The notes under the pieces were generated by a model that saw only the letters and a program-made list of their open reading frames with translations, was not told the DNA's origin and did not search any database. The position numbers were made by a program, and so were the translations under genes. A stretch of 11,175 nt of DNA, from contig JAKASY010000001.1 in the NCBI GenBank assembly GCA_021817625.1, positions 15,391-26,565 on the forward strand. The letters are read 5' to 3'. This stretch comes from Bacillota bacterium (GTDB lineage: Bacteria; Bacillota_E; JAJZYS01; JAILZS01). Positions 1-6,828 of this stretch are shown here, piece by piece (the stretch's first letter is position 1; every line of letters begins with the position of its first letter).

Positions 1-29
1 TCCGTGACCCGGGCACAGGGATGCTCGAC

Positions 30-47
30 GCGCGGCGGCGACCGCGC
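30..47. other. GC-rich hairpin at the left edge, possible operon end
   Basis: The arms GCGCGG and CCGCGC form a perfect 6-bp stem with a 6-base loop, about 15 bases past the stop of the possible short peptide. CACAGG (14-19) and CCTGTG (47-52) could extend the structure, sharing one base with the inner arm. No T-run follows on the minus strand as far as position 1, so terminator function is only a possibility. Confidence 0.25.
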
Positions 48-61
48 CTGTGGCGTCTGTG

Positions 62-172
62 TCAGCTGCGCAGGTACTTCAGGCCGGCCAGGATGACGAC
101 CACGTAAGCGCCGAACTGCACAAGCGCGCCAAAGATGCCGAGCTGCCCAAGGAGCAGACCCACGCCGACCAC
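62..172 (-). CDS. Possible short single-span membrane peptide after rodA
   Basis: Weakly supported. From a GTG at 172 the frame encodes 36 residues, nearly all hydrophobic (GLLLGQLGIFGALVQFGAY, then VVVILAGLKYLRS), ending with a basic tail, which looks like one or two membrane helices. The frame is open upstream to 220, just below a TAG at 221-223, so a CTG at 205 would give 47 residues. A GAGGCGG-like sequence lies about 8-15 bases before the GTG. Third codon positions are mostly G or C, as in the neighbouring real genes. It starts about 110 bases beyond the rodA stop on the same strand and may be cotranscribed. I recognise no family. Alternatives are the remnant of a longer decayed gene or a fortuitous frame. 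Confidence 0.35.
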   Translation of the reverse strand: MVGVGLLLGQLGIFGALVQFGAYVVVILAGLKYLRS

Positions 173-281
173 CTCGCGTTCCGCCTCGACCCGCCCGACG
201 AGCAGCGTTCCGCCGCCACGCTATGCGAGACAGCGACAGGCAAGTGGTGGCGACCGGCCACCGAAGCGCCGGACCACCGGC

Positions 282-1604
282 TCAGAGCGCGGGCGGCGCC
301 GCTCCCTTCCCGCCCGGGCCGGCGCGGTTTCCGGCCCGGCGGGAGCGCGCTGCGGCGGGCGTCTCGGGGCGCTCCGGGCGCTCGCCCTCGGGACGCTCGG
401 ACACCGGCCACGGCTCGGGCCGCGCCGGCAGCGTCGGGGGCACCTTCTCGAGCGCGCGCCGCACCGTGCGCGCCACGACCTTGCGCCGCCCGACGTTGAC
501 CACAAGGCCGAGCCCCGCGGCCGTCGTGATGAGCGACGATCCTCCCGCGCTCACGAGCGGCAGGGGCACGCCGACCACGGGCAGCACGCCCATCGCCATG
601 CCGGTGTTCATGAGCACCTGGGCACCGATCATGCCGACCACGCCCGCCGCCACCAGCGTGCCGAAGACGTCCGCCGCCTCGCCCGCGGCCAGGAGCCCGC
701 GCCACAGCAGCACGAGGAAGAGCACCAGGGTGGCGCCGGCGCCGATGTAGCCGAGCTGCTCGGCGAGCGACGAGAACACGAAGTCCGTGAACGGCTCGGG
801 CAGGAACGACAGCTGCGTCTCCGGCCCCGCCAGGAGGCCCAGGCCGAACACGCCGCCCGAGCCGAGGGCGATGCGCGACTGGATGATGTTCCAGCCCGCC
901 CCCTGCGGGTCGGTTTGCGGGTGGAGGAAGATGAGGAGCCTGTCCAGCTGGTACTGGTGGATGAGCGGGAGCGGCGTGTGAAAGCGCAGGTGCGCCCAGA
1001 TCGCGGCCACCACCACGGCGAGGCCGCCGCCAAACACGAGCAGCAGGTGCCAGCCGGGCACGTCCGCCATCCACAGCATGCCGAACAGGATGAGGAAGAA
1101 GATGATGCCCGTGCCGAGGTCGGGCTGCTTGAACACGAGGCCGAAGTACACGACCGTCAGGAGGAGCGGCAGGGCGAGATCGCGCAGGCGCTTCATCTGG
1201 CCGGCCCGGCTCGCGAGGTACGCGGCCATGGCGATCACGAAGATGAGCTTGGCGAACTCGGACGGCTGCAGCTGGAACGAGCCCACCTGGATCCAGCGCT
1301 GGGCGCCCAGGGCGCTGTGGCCCTTGACGATCACGAGCGCCAAGAGGAGGAAGCCGAAGGCGTATAGCCACCACGCGAAGCGCAGCCACACGTGGTAGTC
1401 GATGACGTACGCGAGGACGAACGCGACGATCGCGAGGCCCCCGTACAGCACCTGGTGCTTTACGTAATAGAGGTGGTCCGTGGGCGGGGCGCTCGCCTGC
1501 GACGTGGAGTAGATGATGACCACGCCCACGGCGAACAGGAGCAACGACGCGGCCACGATCCAGCCGTCGAAGCCCCGCCCTTCGCGCTGCTCGCTGGCCG
1601 CCAT
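282..1604 (-). CDS. rodA: SEDS peptidoglycan glycosyltransferase RodA
   Basis: 440 residues. RodA polymerises lipid II into glycan strands at the side wall, paired with PBP2. About ten membrane spans are predicted, starting near 14-32 and ending around 352-370. SEDS landmarks: ALGAQRWIQVGSFQLQPSEFAKL (98-120), KQPDLGTGIIFF (159-170), FLPEPFTDFVFSSLAEQLGYIG (267-288) with the conserved Asp274 expected to be catalytic, and NTGMAMGVLPVVGVPLPLVSAGGSS (333-357). RodA rather than FtsW is favoured by the mre/PBP2 neighbours. The ATG at 1604 has GGAGG 6 bases upstream and a promoter just beyond. Unusual: residues about 373-440 form a hydrophilic tail rich in Arg, Pro, Glu and Ala, with repeated ERPE, longer than is common. 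Nothing suggests frameshift within the membrane domain. Confidence 0.95.
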   Translation of the reverse strand: MAASEQREGRGFDGWIVAASLLLFAVGVVIIYSTSQASAPPTDHLYYVKHQVLYGGLAIVAFVLAYVIDYHVWLRFAWWLYAFGFLLLALVIVKGHSALGAQRWIQVGSFQLQPSEFAKLIFVIAMAAYLASRAGQMKRLRDLALPLLLTVVYFGLVFKQPDLGTGIIFFLILFGMLWMADVPGWHLLLVFGGGLAVVVAAIWAHLRFHTPLPLIHQYQLDRLLIFLHPQTDPQGAGWNIIQSRIALGSGGVFGLGLLAGPETQLSFLPEPFTDFVFSSLAEQLGYIGAGATLVLFLVLLWRGLLAAGEAADVFGTLVAAGVVGMIGAQVLMNTGMAMGVLPVVGVPLPLVSAGGSSLITTAAGLGLVVNVGRRKVVARTVRRALEKVPPTLPARPEPWPVSERPEGERPERPETPAAARSRRAGNRAGPGGKGAAPPAL

Positions 1605-1633
1605 CGTCCGCCTCCCCGACCGGGCATGCGATC

Positions 1634-1642
1634 ATTGTAACA
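1634..1642 (-). promoter_or_regulatory. Extended -10 promoter for rodA
   Basis: The minus strand reads TGTTACAAT, a full TGnTAnnnT extended -10 with a 5-of-6 match to TATAAT. It lies about 30 bases upstream of the rodA ATG in a small AT-rich patch between minE and rodA. No -35 hexamer is visible at 16-18 bases, as expected for an extended -10 promoter. It would let rodA be transcribed independently of minCDE. Confidence 0.55.
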
Positions 1643-1722
1643 AAGGCGCACGGGCCGGGGGCCGCGCGCGCACTGCCACATGCCGCTAGACGAGAAAGCC
1701 TGAGGAAGGCCTGGGCGGGCGC

Positions 1723-1986
1723 CTACTTGAAGGCGCGCTTCATGCGCCGGACGGGGATGTTCGCCACGAGCGCCACCTGGTTCTCGTTCGTTTGCAGGTC
1801 CACGAGGAAGCCGTCCTGGTCGATCTCCATGTACTCGCCGATCACGCGCAGGAGGTCGGTCTTGAGGTTCTCGAGGAGCTGCGGCGACATCTGGCTGCGG
1901 TCATGCACGAGCACGAGCCGCAGGCGCTCTTTCGCGACGTCCTTCGAGTTCTCGCGGCCGAACAAGCGGCCGAGGAGGTCGATCAT
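1723..1986 (-). CDS. minE: Cell division topological specificity factor MinE
   Basis: 87 residues, normal for MinE. It stimulates the MinD ATPase and displaces MinC, producing the oscillation or gradient that restricts division to midcell. An amphipathic N-terminal membrane-binding segment (MIDLLGRLFG, 1-10) is followed by the MinD-contact segment KDVAKERLRLVLVHDR (15-30). The topological specificity domain spans about 31-87, with SQMSPQLLENLKTDLLRVIGEY-like sequence and a beta-strand pair ending ALVANIPVRRM (72-82). The ATG at 1986 has AGGAGG 7 bases upstream, located at the very end of minD, so minD and minE are probably translated from one message. MinE is not universal in Bacillota; where present it usually sits directly after minD, as here. 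Confidence 0.97.
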   Translation of the reverse strand: MIDLLGRLFGRENSKDVAKERLRLVLVHDRSQMSPQLLENLKTDLLRVIGEYMEIDQDGFLVDLQTNENQVALVANIPVRRMKRAFK

Positions 1987-1988
1987 CC

Positions 1989-2792
1989 CTAACCCTCCTG
2001 CCTGAGGCCCATGAGGCGGCGCAGGCGGCTGAAGAAGCCGGCGTCGGCGGTTGGCTCGACCACGGGGACGTCCTCGCCCATGAGGCGGCGCGCGATGTTG
2101 CGAAACGCCTGCCCGGCGCGAGACGACTGCGCCAAAACGGCAGGGTCGCCGCGGTTGGTGGAGACGACGATCGTCTCGTCTTCGGGCACCACCCCGAGGA
2201 GCTCGACGGCGAGGATCTCGATCATGTCCTCGATCCCCATCATGTCGCCCTTCTTGACCATCTGGGGCCGAAGCCGGTTGACGACCAGGCCGGGCGGGGG
2301 CAGCTCGGCGGCCTCGAGCAGACCGATGATGCGGTCGGCGTCGCGCACCGACGACACCTCCGGCGTGGCGACAACCACGGCGCGGCCGGCGCCCGCGATC
2401 GCGTTGCGGAAGCCCTGCTCGATGCCGGCCGGGCTGTCGACAAGCACGAAGTCGAAGTCCTGCTTGAGGTCGTCCATGAGAGCCTGCATCTGCTCGGGGC
2501 TGACGGCGGTCTTGTCCTTGGTCTGGGCGGCGGGCAGGAGGTACAGCGACTCCAGGCGCTTGTCCTTGATCAGCGCCTGCTTGAGGCGGGCAAAGCCCTC
2601 GACGACGTCCACGAGGTCGTAGACGATGCGGTTCTCGAGACCCAGGACGACGTCAAGGTTGCGAAGTCCGATGTCGGCGTCGACCAGGCACACCCGGCGC
2701 TGCATGGAGGCGAGCGCCGCGCCCAGGTTGGCCGTGGTCGTGGTCTTGCCCACCCCTCCCTTGCCGGACGTGATTACGATGACTTCGCCCAC
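1989..2792 (-). CDS. minD: Septum site-determining ATPase MinD
   Basis: 267 residues, standard MinD length. A ParA/MinD-family ATPase that dimerises on ATP, binds the membrane, recruits MinC and is released by MinE-stimulated hydrolysis. It has the deviant Walker A motif GKGGVGKT (10-17) with signature Lys11, switch I DADIGLRNLD (38-47), the Walker B/switch II block VLVDSPAGIE (116-125), and ATPEVSSVRDADRI (142-155). The C-terminal amphipathic membrane-targeting helix is visible at about 252-263 (GFFSRLRRLMGL). The GTG start at 2792 overlaps the end of minC and has GGAGG 8 bases upstream. The minE ribosome binding site lies within the last minD codons. No residue appears out of family, and chromosomal ParA is excluded by the terminal helix and the minC/minE neighbours. 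Confidence 0.97.
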   Translation of the reverse strand: MGEVIVITSGKGGVGKTTTTANLGAALASMQRRVCLVDADIGLRNLDVVLGLENRIVYDLVDVVEGFARLKQALIKDKRLESLYLLPAAQTKDKTAVSPEQMQALMDDLKQDFDFVLVDSPAGIEQGFRNAIAGAGRAVVVATPEVSSVRDADRIIGLLEAAELPPPGLVVNRLRPQMVKKGDMMGIEDMIEILAVELLGVVPEDETIVVSTNRGDPAVLAQSSRAGQAFRNIARRLMGEDVPVVEPTADAGFFSRLRRLMGLRQEG

Positions 2793-3454
2793 GCCGTCTC
2801 CCTCCGTTCCGCATGCGCGCCCACCTTCACCGCGGTGAACCGCTCCACCACGATCTGCCCGTCGCGCACACGGGCGATCTCCGGCCCCTCGCTTGCATCG
2901 TCGGGCTGGTCCTCGGGCGGCCGGCCAATGCGGCCGCCGATTCGGATCTGCGTTGGACGCAGGCGCAGCGCTGCGACCACCGAGTCCTCGCCGCCGCGCG
3001 CGCCGGCGTGTGCCATCCCGTACAAGCTGCCGAGGACGATGACGTCCCCGGTCGCCACCACCTCGGCCCCCGCGTGCACGTCGCCGAACAGCACAAGGTT
3101 TCCGTCATACCCCGCGCGCTGGCCCGAGCGCAGGGTCCGCCTCACCACGCCGGTGGCGCGGCCCTCGCCGGGAGCGCTCTCCAGCAGGTCCCCTCCCAGG
3201 TCGCGCGCGGGCCTCACGCGCAGGACGCGCATGCCGTGCTCACGGGTGATGATCTCCTCGAGCTCCCGCAGCTGTGACGGCGTCAGGTGTCGGTGGCCGA
3301 CCTCCAGCGTGACCTCCGTGCCGGTGAAGAAGCGCGCGAAGGACCCAAGCCTCTCCTCCAGGCGCCGCTTGAGCGCGAGGTAGTCGTCTCCTTCCCCGAG
3401 GGCGACGAGAATCCCTTCTTTGGTACCGCGGATCAGCACGTCGTTCTTTCGCAT
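2774..3454 (-). CDS. minC: Septum site-determining protein MinC
   Basis: 226 residues from the ATG at 3454, matching the usual length (B. subtilis MinC is about this size). MinC inhibits FtsZ ring assembly and is recruited to the membrane by MinD. The N-terminal FtsZ-inhibitory domain spans about 1-80, beginning MRKNDVLIRGTKEGILVAL. A linker (81-100) leads to the beta-helical C-terminal dimerisation and MinD-binding domain (101-176), with the conserved RSGQ at 109-112, GNLVLFGDVHAGAEVVATGD at 118-137 and GSLYGMAHAGA at 142-152. An ATG at 3535 would add 27 Arg-rich, non-family-like residues (253 in all). I prefer 3454 on family length, although its upstream sequence (CGGCGGATCGCC) is a poor ribosome binding site. 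The TAA stop lies inside the minD start region, a 19-base overlap. Confidence 0.92.
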   Translation of the reverse strand: MRKNDVLIRGTKEGILVALGEGDDYLALKRRLEERLGSFARFFTGTEVTLEVGHRHLTPSQLRELEEIITREHGMRVLRVRPARDLGGDLLESAPGEGRATGVVRRTLRSGQRAGYDGNLVLFGDVHAGAEVVATGDVIVLGSLYGMAHAGARGGEDSVVAALRLRPTQIRIGGRIGRPPEDQPDDASEGPEIARVRDGQIVVERFTAVKVGAHAERRETAWAKSS

Positions 3455-3554
3455 GGCGATCCGCCGCGTGGCGATCCGTCCCTCCCCGTCGTCCCGCGCT
3501 GGCCGGCGAGCTTGCTCGATCGACGGTTTGACCATTCTCGGTGCCGGAAATCAA

Positions 3555-3562
3555 CTCCTTCC
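3555..3562 (-). promoter_or_regulatory. Strong ribosome-binding-like GGAAGGAG upstream of minC
   Basis: GGAAGGAG on the minus strand is 19 bases from the in-frame ATG at 3535 and about 100 bases from the ATG at 3454. Neither is at normal spacing, and an in-frame TGA lies between this site and the ATG at 3535. It may be a fortuitous match or drive a short leader ORF. Confidence 0.25.
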
Positions 3563-3573
3563 CGCGCAATCCT

Positions 3574-3601
3574 AGAATAATTCGCCCTCATGCGACGCCA
3601 A
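3574..3601 (-). promoter_or_regulatory. Candidate sigma-A-type promoter for minCDE
   Basis: On the minus strand, TTGGCG (3601-3596) lies 16 bases upstream of TATTCT (3579-3574), inside a locally AT-rich patch that stands out from the GC-rich surroundings between the PBP2 gene and minC. Both hexamers match the TTGACA/TATAAT consensus imperfectly (4 of 6 each). Position and local composition support it; no -10 extension is seen. Confidence 0.35.
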
Positions 3602-3659
3602 GCGACGGCAACAGCACTAGTCGCCAAATTCCGCCTCTCGCTCTCGCCTTGCAGCGACG

Positions 3660-5483
3660 TTAGCCCTTGCTCGCCTTGGCCGGGCCCACGCCGGGCAGGC
3701 CGGGGATCGGCATGGGGTTTGTCGGGTCTTTGAGGTGGAAGTAGTAGTCGTACACGTCCCGGATGGCCGGCGAGGCGGTGGCGCCCTCCTGGCCGCGGTG
3801 GACGAAGACGACGGCCACGATCTGGGGATTGTTCAGGGGCGCGAAGGAGACGAAGTACGTGTCGTAGCTGTGCGTCGTGCCGGGCACCTGGGCGGTGCCG
3901 GTCTTGCCGCCGACCGCCATCGGAAAGCCGGCGAACTCGCTGCCGGCCGTGTCGTAGGGGCTCGTCGGCAGGGTGACGCCGTTCATGCCGGCGTGGATCG
4001 CCGCCCAGTCCGCCGCGGGGAGCTTCACATCGATCGCCCGCTTGGGCCGGTAGCGCTTCACGACCTTGCCCGCGGCCGTCTTGATCTCCCATACCAGGCG
4101 GGGCTGGTAGCCGACGCCGTCGTTGGCCAGGGCGCCCGTGTACTGCGCGAGCTGCATCGGCGTCACCTCGACCGCGCCCTGGCCGATGGCGAGCGAGTAG
4201 TTGATCCCCGGCGGGTAGTAGCCGCCGTTGACCTTGACGTAGTACGCCTTGCTCGGAAGAAAGCCCGTGTACTCCCCGGGCAGGTCGATGCCCGTGGGGC
4301 GGCCGAAGCCGAGGGCCGAGGCCCAGTGCATCATCTTCGTGATGCCCGTGATCTTGCCGACCTCGTAGAAGTAGGTGTCGCACGACTGGGCGATCGCCTT
4401 CGTCAGGTCGTTCCAGCCGGTCGAGGCCGGATACGTCCAGTTGTGCGGGTACGGCGGGTACGGGAACACGGCATAGCCGTAGAACTCGGTCTGCGGTGTG
4501 ATCGTGTGCGACTCGAGCGCGCTCACGCCAATCGCCATCTTGAACGCCGAGCCCGGCGGCAGCTGCACCTGCGTGGCGTAGTTGATCAGCCGCGGCGCGG
4601 CGGTCGGCGCCGGATTGATGAGCGCCTGGTACTGGCTCTGGGTTATGCCGTTCACGAACTCCATGGGGTTGTAGCTCGGGTAGGAGGCCAGCGCCAGAAT
4701 GGCGCCCGTGTGCACGTTCATGACGATCAGGCTGCCCGCGTTCGCGGGCTGATGGAAGAGCGTCTGTTCCCGCTGCATGGCCGCGAGGAGGGCGCGCTGG
4801 GCGATCTCCTGCAGGTTCTCGTCGATGCTCAGGACGAGCGTGTCGCCGCGCTGGGGCGGGCGCGTGCTCAGGGTGGCCACCGGCTGGCCGGCGACGTTCA
4901 CCTCGACCTCCTCTTGGCCCGGCGTGCCGGTGAGCTGCTTGCTGTACTGGGCCTCGAGCCCTGTCGCCTGGCCGTCCGGCGTGACGTAGCCGAGCGTCGC
5001 CGCGAGCGTGCTGCCGAGCGGGTAGTAGCGTGCCGCGAGCGGCAGGAGGGAGACGCCGGGCAGGTGCGTGAGGTTTTCGGCCACGCGCGTCACCACAGCG
5101 GGTGGCAGGTTGGCGCGCAGGATCGCCGGCTGCGAGGGGTCCTGCGTGATGGCCGTCATGGCGGCGCGCCAGGACGCGATCGGGATGCCGACGAGGTGGC
5201 GCAGCGTCGCCGCCTCGGCGGCCGGCGGCTGCTGGCCGTAGTCGAAGTAGGTGGCGGCAAAGGCCGGACGGTCGCCGGCGAGGACCCGGCCCTTCGAGTC
5301 CACGATCAGGCCCCGCGGCGCCGGTAGCGGCAGGCCGCGGATGGCGTTCGCGTCGGCGGCGGCGAGAAAGCTCGAGTGCTCGCCGATCTGCAGTTGCGCC
5401 ATCTGGCCGAGGAGGACGACAACGACCATCAGGACAACGAGGGCGAAGGTGGTGACGCGTCGGTCGCGACGCCTGCGATCCAT
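3660..5483 (-). CDS. mrdA: Penicillin-binding protein 2, elongasome DD-transpeptidase
   Basis: 607 residues, class B PBP that cross-links peptidoglycan made by RodA during elongation. A basic cytoplasmic N-terminus (1-9, MDRRRRDRR) precedes one membrane span at about 11-28. The pedestal domain (about 45-210) begins with the PAPRGLIVDSKGRVLA block at 54-69. The transpeptidase domain carries the active-site tetrad SAFK (Ser312, Lys315) in LPPGSAFKMA, the second motif as SCD (367-369) in AQSCDTYFYEVG, and KTGT (527-530) in GGKTGTAQV. Other family landmarks are MNVHTGAILALASYPSYNPN-like sequence (255-273) and AIGQGAVEVTPMQLA (432-446). The ATG at 5483 has GGAGG 6 bases upstream. PBP2 normally pairs with RodA, encoded here at the far end of the cluster after minCDE. 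It resembles PBP2 more than PBP3/FtsI given the mreD neighbour. Function is secure; mrdA is the usual symbol. Confidence 0.95.
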   Translation of the reverse strand: MDRRRRDRRVTTFALVVLMVVVVLLGQMAQLQIGEHSSFLAAADANAIRGLPLPAPRGLIVDSKGRVLAGDRPAFAATYFDYGQQPPAAEAATLRHLVGIPIASWRAAMTAITQDPSQPAILRANLPPAVVTRVAENLTHLPGVSLLPLAARYYPLGSTLAATLGYVTPDGQATGLEAQYSKQLTGTPGQEEVEVNVAGQPVATLSTRPPQRGDTLVLSIDENLQEIAQRALLAAMQREQTLFHQPANAGSLIVMNVHTGAILALASYPSYNPMEFVNGITQSQYQALINPAPTAAPRLINYATQVQLPPGSAFKMAIGVSALESHTITPQTEFYGYAVFPYPPYPHNWTYPASTGWNDLTKAIAQSCDTYFYEVGKITGITKMMHWASALGFGRPTGIDLPGEYTGFLPSKAYYVKVNGGYYPPGINYSLAIGQGAVEVTPMQLAQYTGALANDGVGYQPRLVWEIKTAAGKVVKRYRPKRAIDVKLPAADWAAIHAGMNGVTLPTSPYDTAGSEFAGFPMAVGGKTGTAQVPGTTHSYDTYFVSFAPLNNPQIVAVVFVHRGQEGATASPAIRDVYDYYFHLKDPTNPMPIPGLPGVGPAKASKG

Positions 5484-5508
5484 GCCGCTCCTCCTCTCGC
5501 CTGACAGC

Positions 5509-6006
5509 CTACACCTGTGCCTGCGCCCTGCGGCGCCGGCCGCCCACGCGGCCGTCGAGCAGGGCCAGGAGGGGCGGCGCGAGGACGGCCGTGTAGGCGA
5601 GGCCGACCGCGTCGGGGGCGAGGGCCGTCAGCGACAGGTGCGCACCGGCCACGACCAGGGCAAGCACGCCGCCGAGACGAACGGCGAGGGCGGCGAGGGC
5701 GCTGCCGACGAGCGCCAGGATGGGCAGGGCGGCGCGGCCCGCGAACGCAAAGCGCCCCGCGACAAACCCGACGGTCATGTACAGGAGCGTGCCGAGACCC
5801 CAGCCGGCTCCCAGGCTTAGGTCGGTGAGGGCGCCGATGACAGCGCCCGCCCAGGCGCCCTCCGACGGGCCGTAGAGGAGGCCGATGACCACCACCGGCA
5901 CGACCGCGAGGGTCGGACCCTGGCCGTGGACGAGAAGGTGGGGCACGAGGCCGATCTGCAGGACGAGCGCAACGATGCCGATCGCGCCGTAGATCATGAT
6001 CCTCAT
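5509..6006 (-). CDS. mreD: Rod-shape-determining membrane protein MreD
   Basis: 165 residues, normal for MreD, an integral membrane partner of MreC in the elongasome. The sequence is almost entirely hydrophobic, with about five to six predicted spans: 3-22, 32-48, 52-70 (AWAGAVIGALTDLSLG), 72-88, 95-121 and 134-150. The GLLYGPSEGAWAGAVIGALTDL stretch (42-63) fits the conserved MreD loop in which an acidic TD or DD follows a Gly-rich helix. The C-terminus is a basic tail (GGRRRRAQAQV). The ATG at 6006 overlaps the mreC TGA (ATGA), with GGAGG 10 bases upstream; a second ATG three codons later is possible. The same frame stays open far upstream, opposite mreC's reading frame, but that extension is not protein-like. 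The PBP2 gene begins 25 bases downstream. Confidence 0.93.
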   Translation of the reverse strand: MRIMIYGAIGIVALVLQIGLVPHLLVHGQGPTLAVVPVVVIGLLYGPSEGAWAGAVIGALTDLSLGAGWGLGTLLYMTVGFVAGRFAFAGRAALPILALVGSALAALAVRLGGVLALVVAGAHLSLTALAPDAVGLAYTAVLAPPLLALLDGRVGGRRRRAQAQV

Positions 6007-6821
6007 GGCGTCGCCGCCTCCAGCACGAGCACCGCGGTCACGGTGGTCGGGTCGACGAGCGGCACGGCGGCGGCGCTGATCAGGCCGGTCGGCCCCTGCC
6101 CGATCGAGGCGACGCGCGCCACCGGCAGGCCGACCGGGAAGACACCGCCGAGGCCCGACGTGACCAGGCGGTCGCCGCGCCGCACGTCGGCCGTCGGCGA
6201 GAAGAAGTCGACGGTGAGCTTCTGGGGCACGCTCTGGCCGAGGGCCACGCCGAGCGCGCCCGAGCGCAGATCCTTCACGCCGACGCCGCTCTCGCCGTTG
6301 GCGAGGAGCATGACCGTCGCGACATGCGGGGAGACCAGCTCGACGCGCCCGAGGAGTCCGCCGGGGGCGAGGACCGGCGCGCCGGCGGTCACGCCGTCGG
6401 CGCTGCCGCGGTCGAGGTTGAGGCTCTCCCACCAAGAGGCCGGGCTCAGGCCGACCACGTCAGCCGCCACCGTGGGCGCTCGCAGGTCCTGCCTCAGGCG
6501 CAGGAGCGAGCGCAGGGTGGCGTCCTGGGACACGGCGGCCTGCTCGCGGTCGAGGGCCAGCTGGGTCTGGGCAAGCTCGCGCTTGAGGCGGGAGATCTGG
6601 TGCTCGGCCTGGCGCAGGCCCTGAAAGTAGCGAATGTCGCGCTGCGCGAACGCCCCGGCGCGGCTGAGGACACCCGCGACCGGCACGACGGCCTGGTTGA
6701 AGGCCTCCGCGACGCGGCGCGTCGTGGCCGTGCCGTGTCGCGTCACGACGTAGACGGCCACGAGGATCCCGATCAGGAGCACGATGAGCACGCTCCTGAG
6801 GGGCGACGGCGGCCTCGTCAC
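6003..6821 (-). CDS. mreC: Rod-shape-determining protein MreC
   Basis: 272 residues. MreC is a bitopic scaffold linking MreB filaments to PBP2 and RodA; the bulk of the protein is extracytoplasmic. A short cytoplasmic tail (1-9) is followed by one membrane segment at about 10-27 (SVLIVLLIGILVAVYVV). A coiled coil runs over about 65-108 (QGLRQAEHQISRLKRELAQ...), and the double beta-barrel region occupies about 115-268, with family motifs WWESLNLDRGSADGV (130-144), GLLGRV (155-160) and RGDRLVTSGLGGVFPVGLPVG-like sequence at 215-235. The start is GTG at 6821, 7 bases after the mreB stop; its ribosome binding site is weak (only GAG nearby), which suggests coupling to mreB translation. The stop overlaps mreD by 4 bases (ATGA). 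Identity is secure. Confidence 0.95.
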   Translation of the reverse strand: MTRPPSPLRSVLIVLLIGILVAVYVVTRHGTATTRRVAEAFNQAVVPVAGVLSRAGAFAQRDIRYFQGLRQAEHQISRLKRELAQTQLALDREQAAVSQDATLRSLLRLRQDLRAPTVAADVVGLSPASWWESLNLDRGSADGVTAGAPVLAPGGLLGRVELVSPHVATVMLLANGESGVGVKDLRSGALGVALGQSVPQKLTVDFFSPTADVRRGDRLVTSGLGGVFPVGLPVARVASIGQGPTGLISAAAVPLVDPTTVTAVLVLEAATP

Positions 6822-6828
6822 GGCGTGC

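Noticed and set aside
79..1635. A 518-codon minus-strand open frame overlapping rodA
   Set aside because: It is rodA read in another frame: Arg/His/Pro/Gly-rich with no family resemblance, while the rodA frame has all SEDS motifs.
1691..1710. A short hairpin (GCCT/AGGC) followed by TTTCTCG downstream of minE as a terminator
   Set aside because: Only a 4-bp stem with three consecutive T; too weak to call an intrinsic terminator.
3735..5327. A 530-codon plus-strand open frame opposite the PBP2 gene
   Set aside because: Antisense frame created by high third-position GC. The product is Arg/Val/Asp-rich with no domains, and the opposite strand encodes an intact PBP2.
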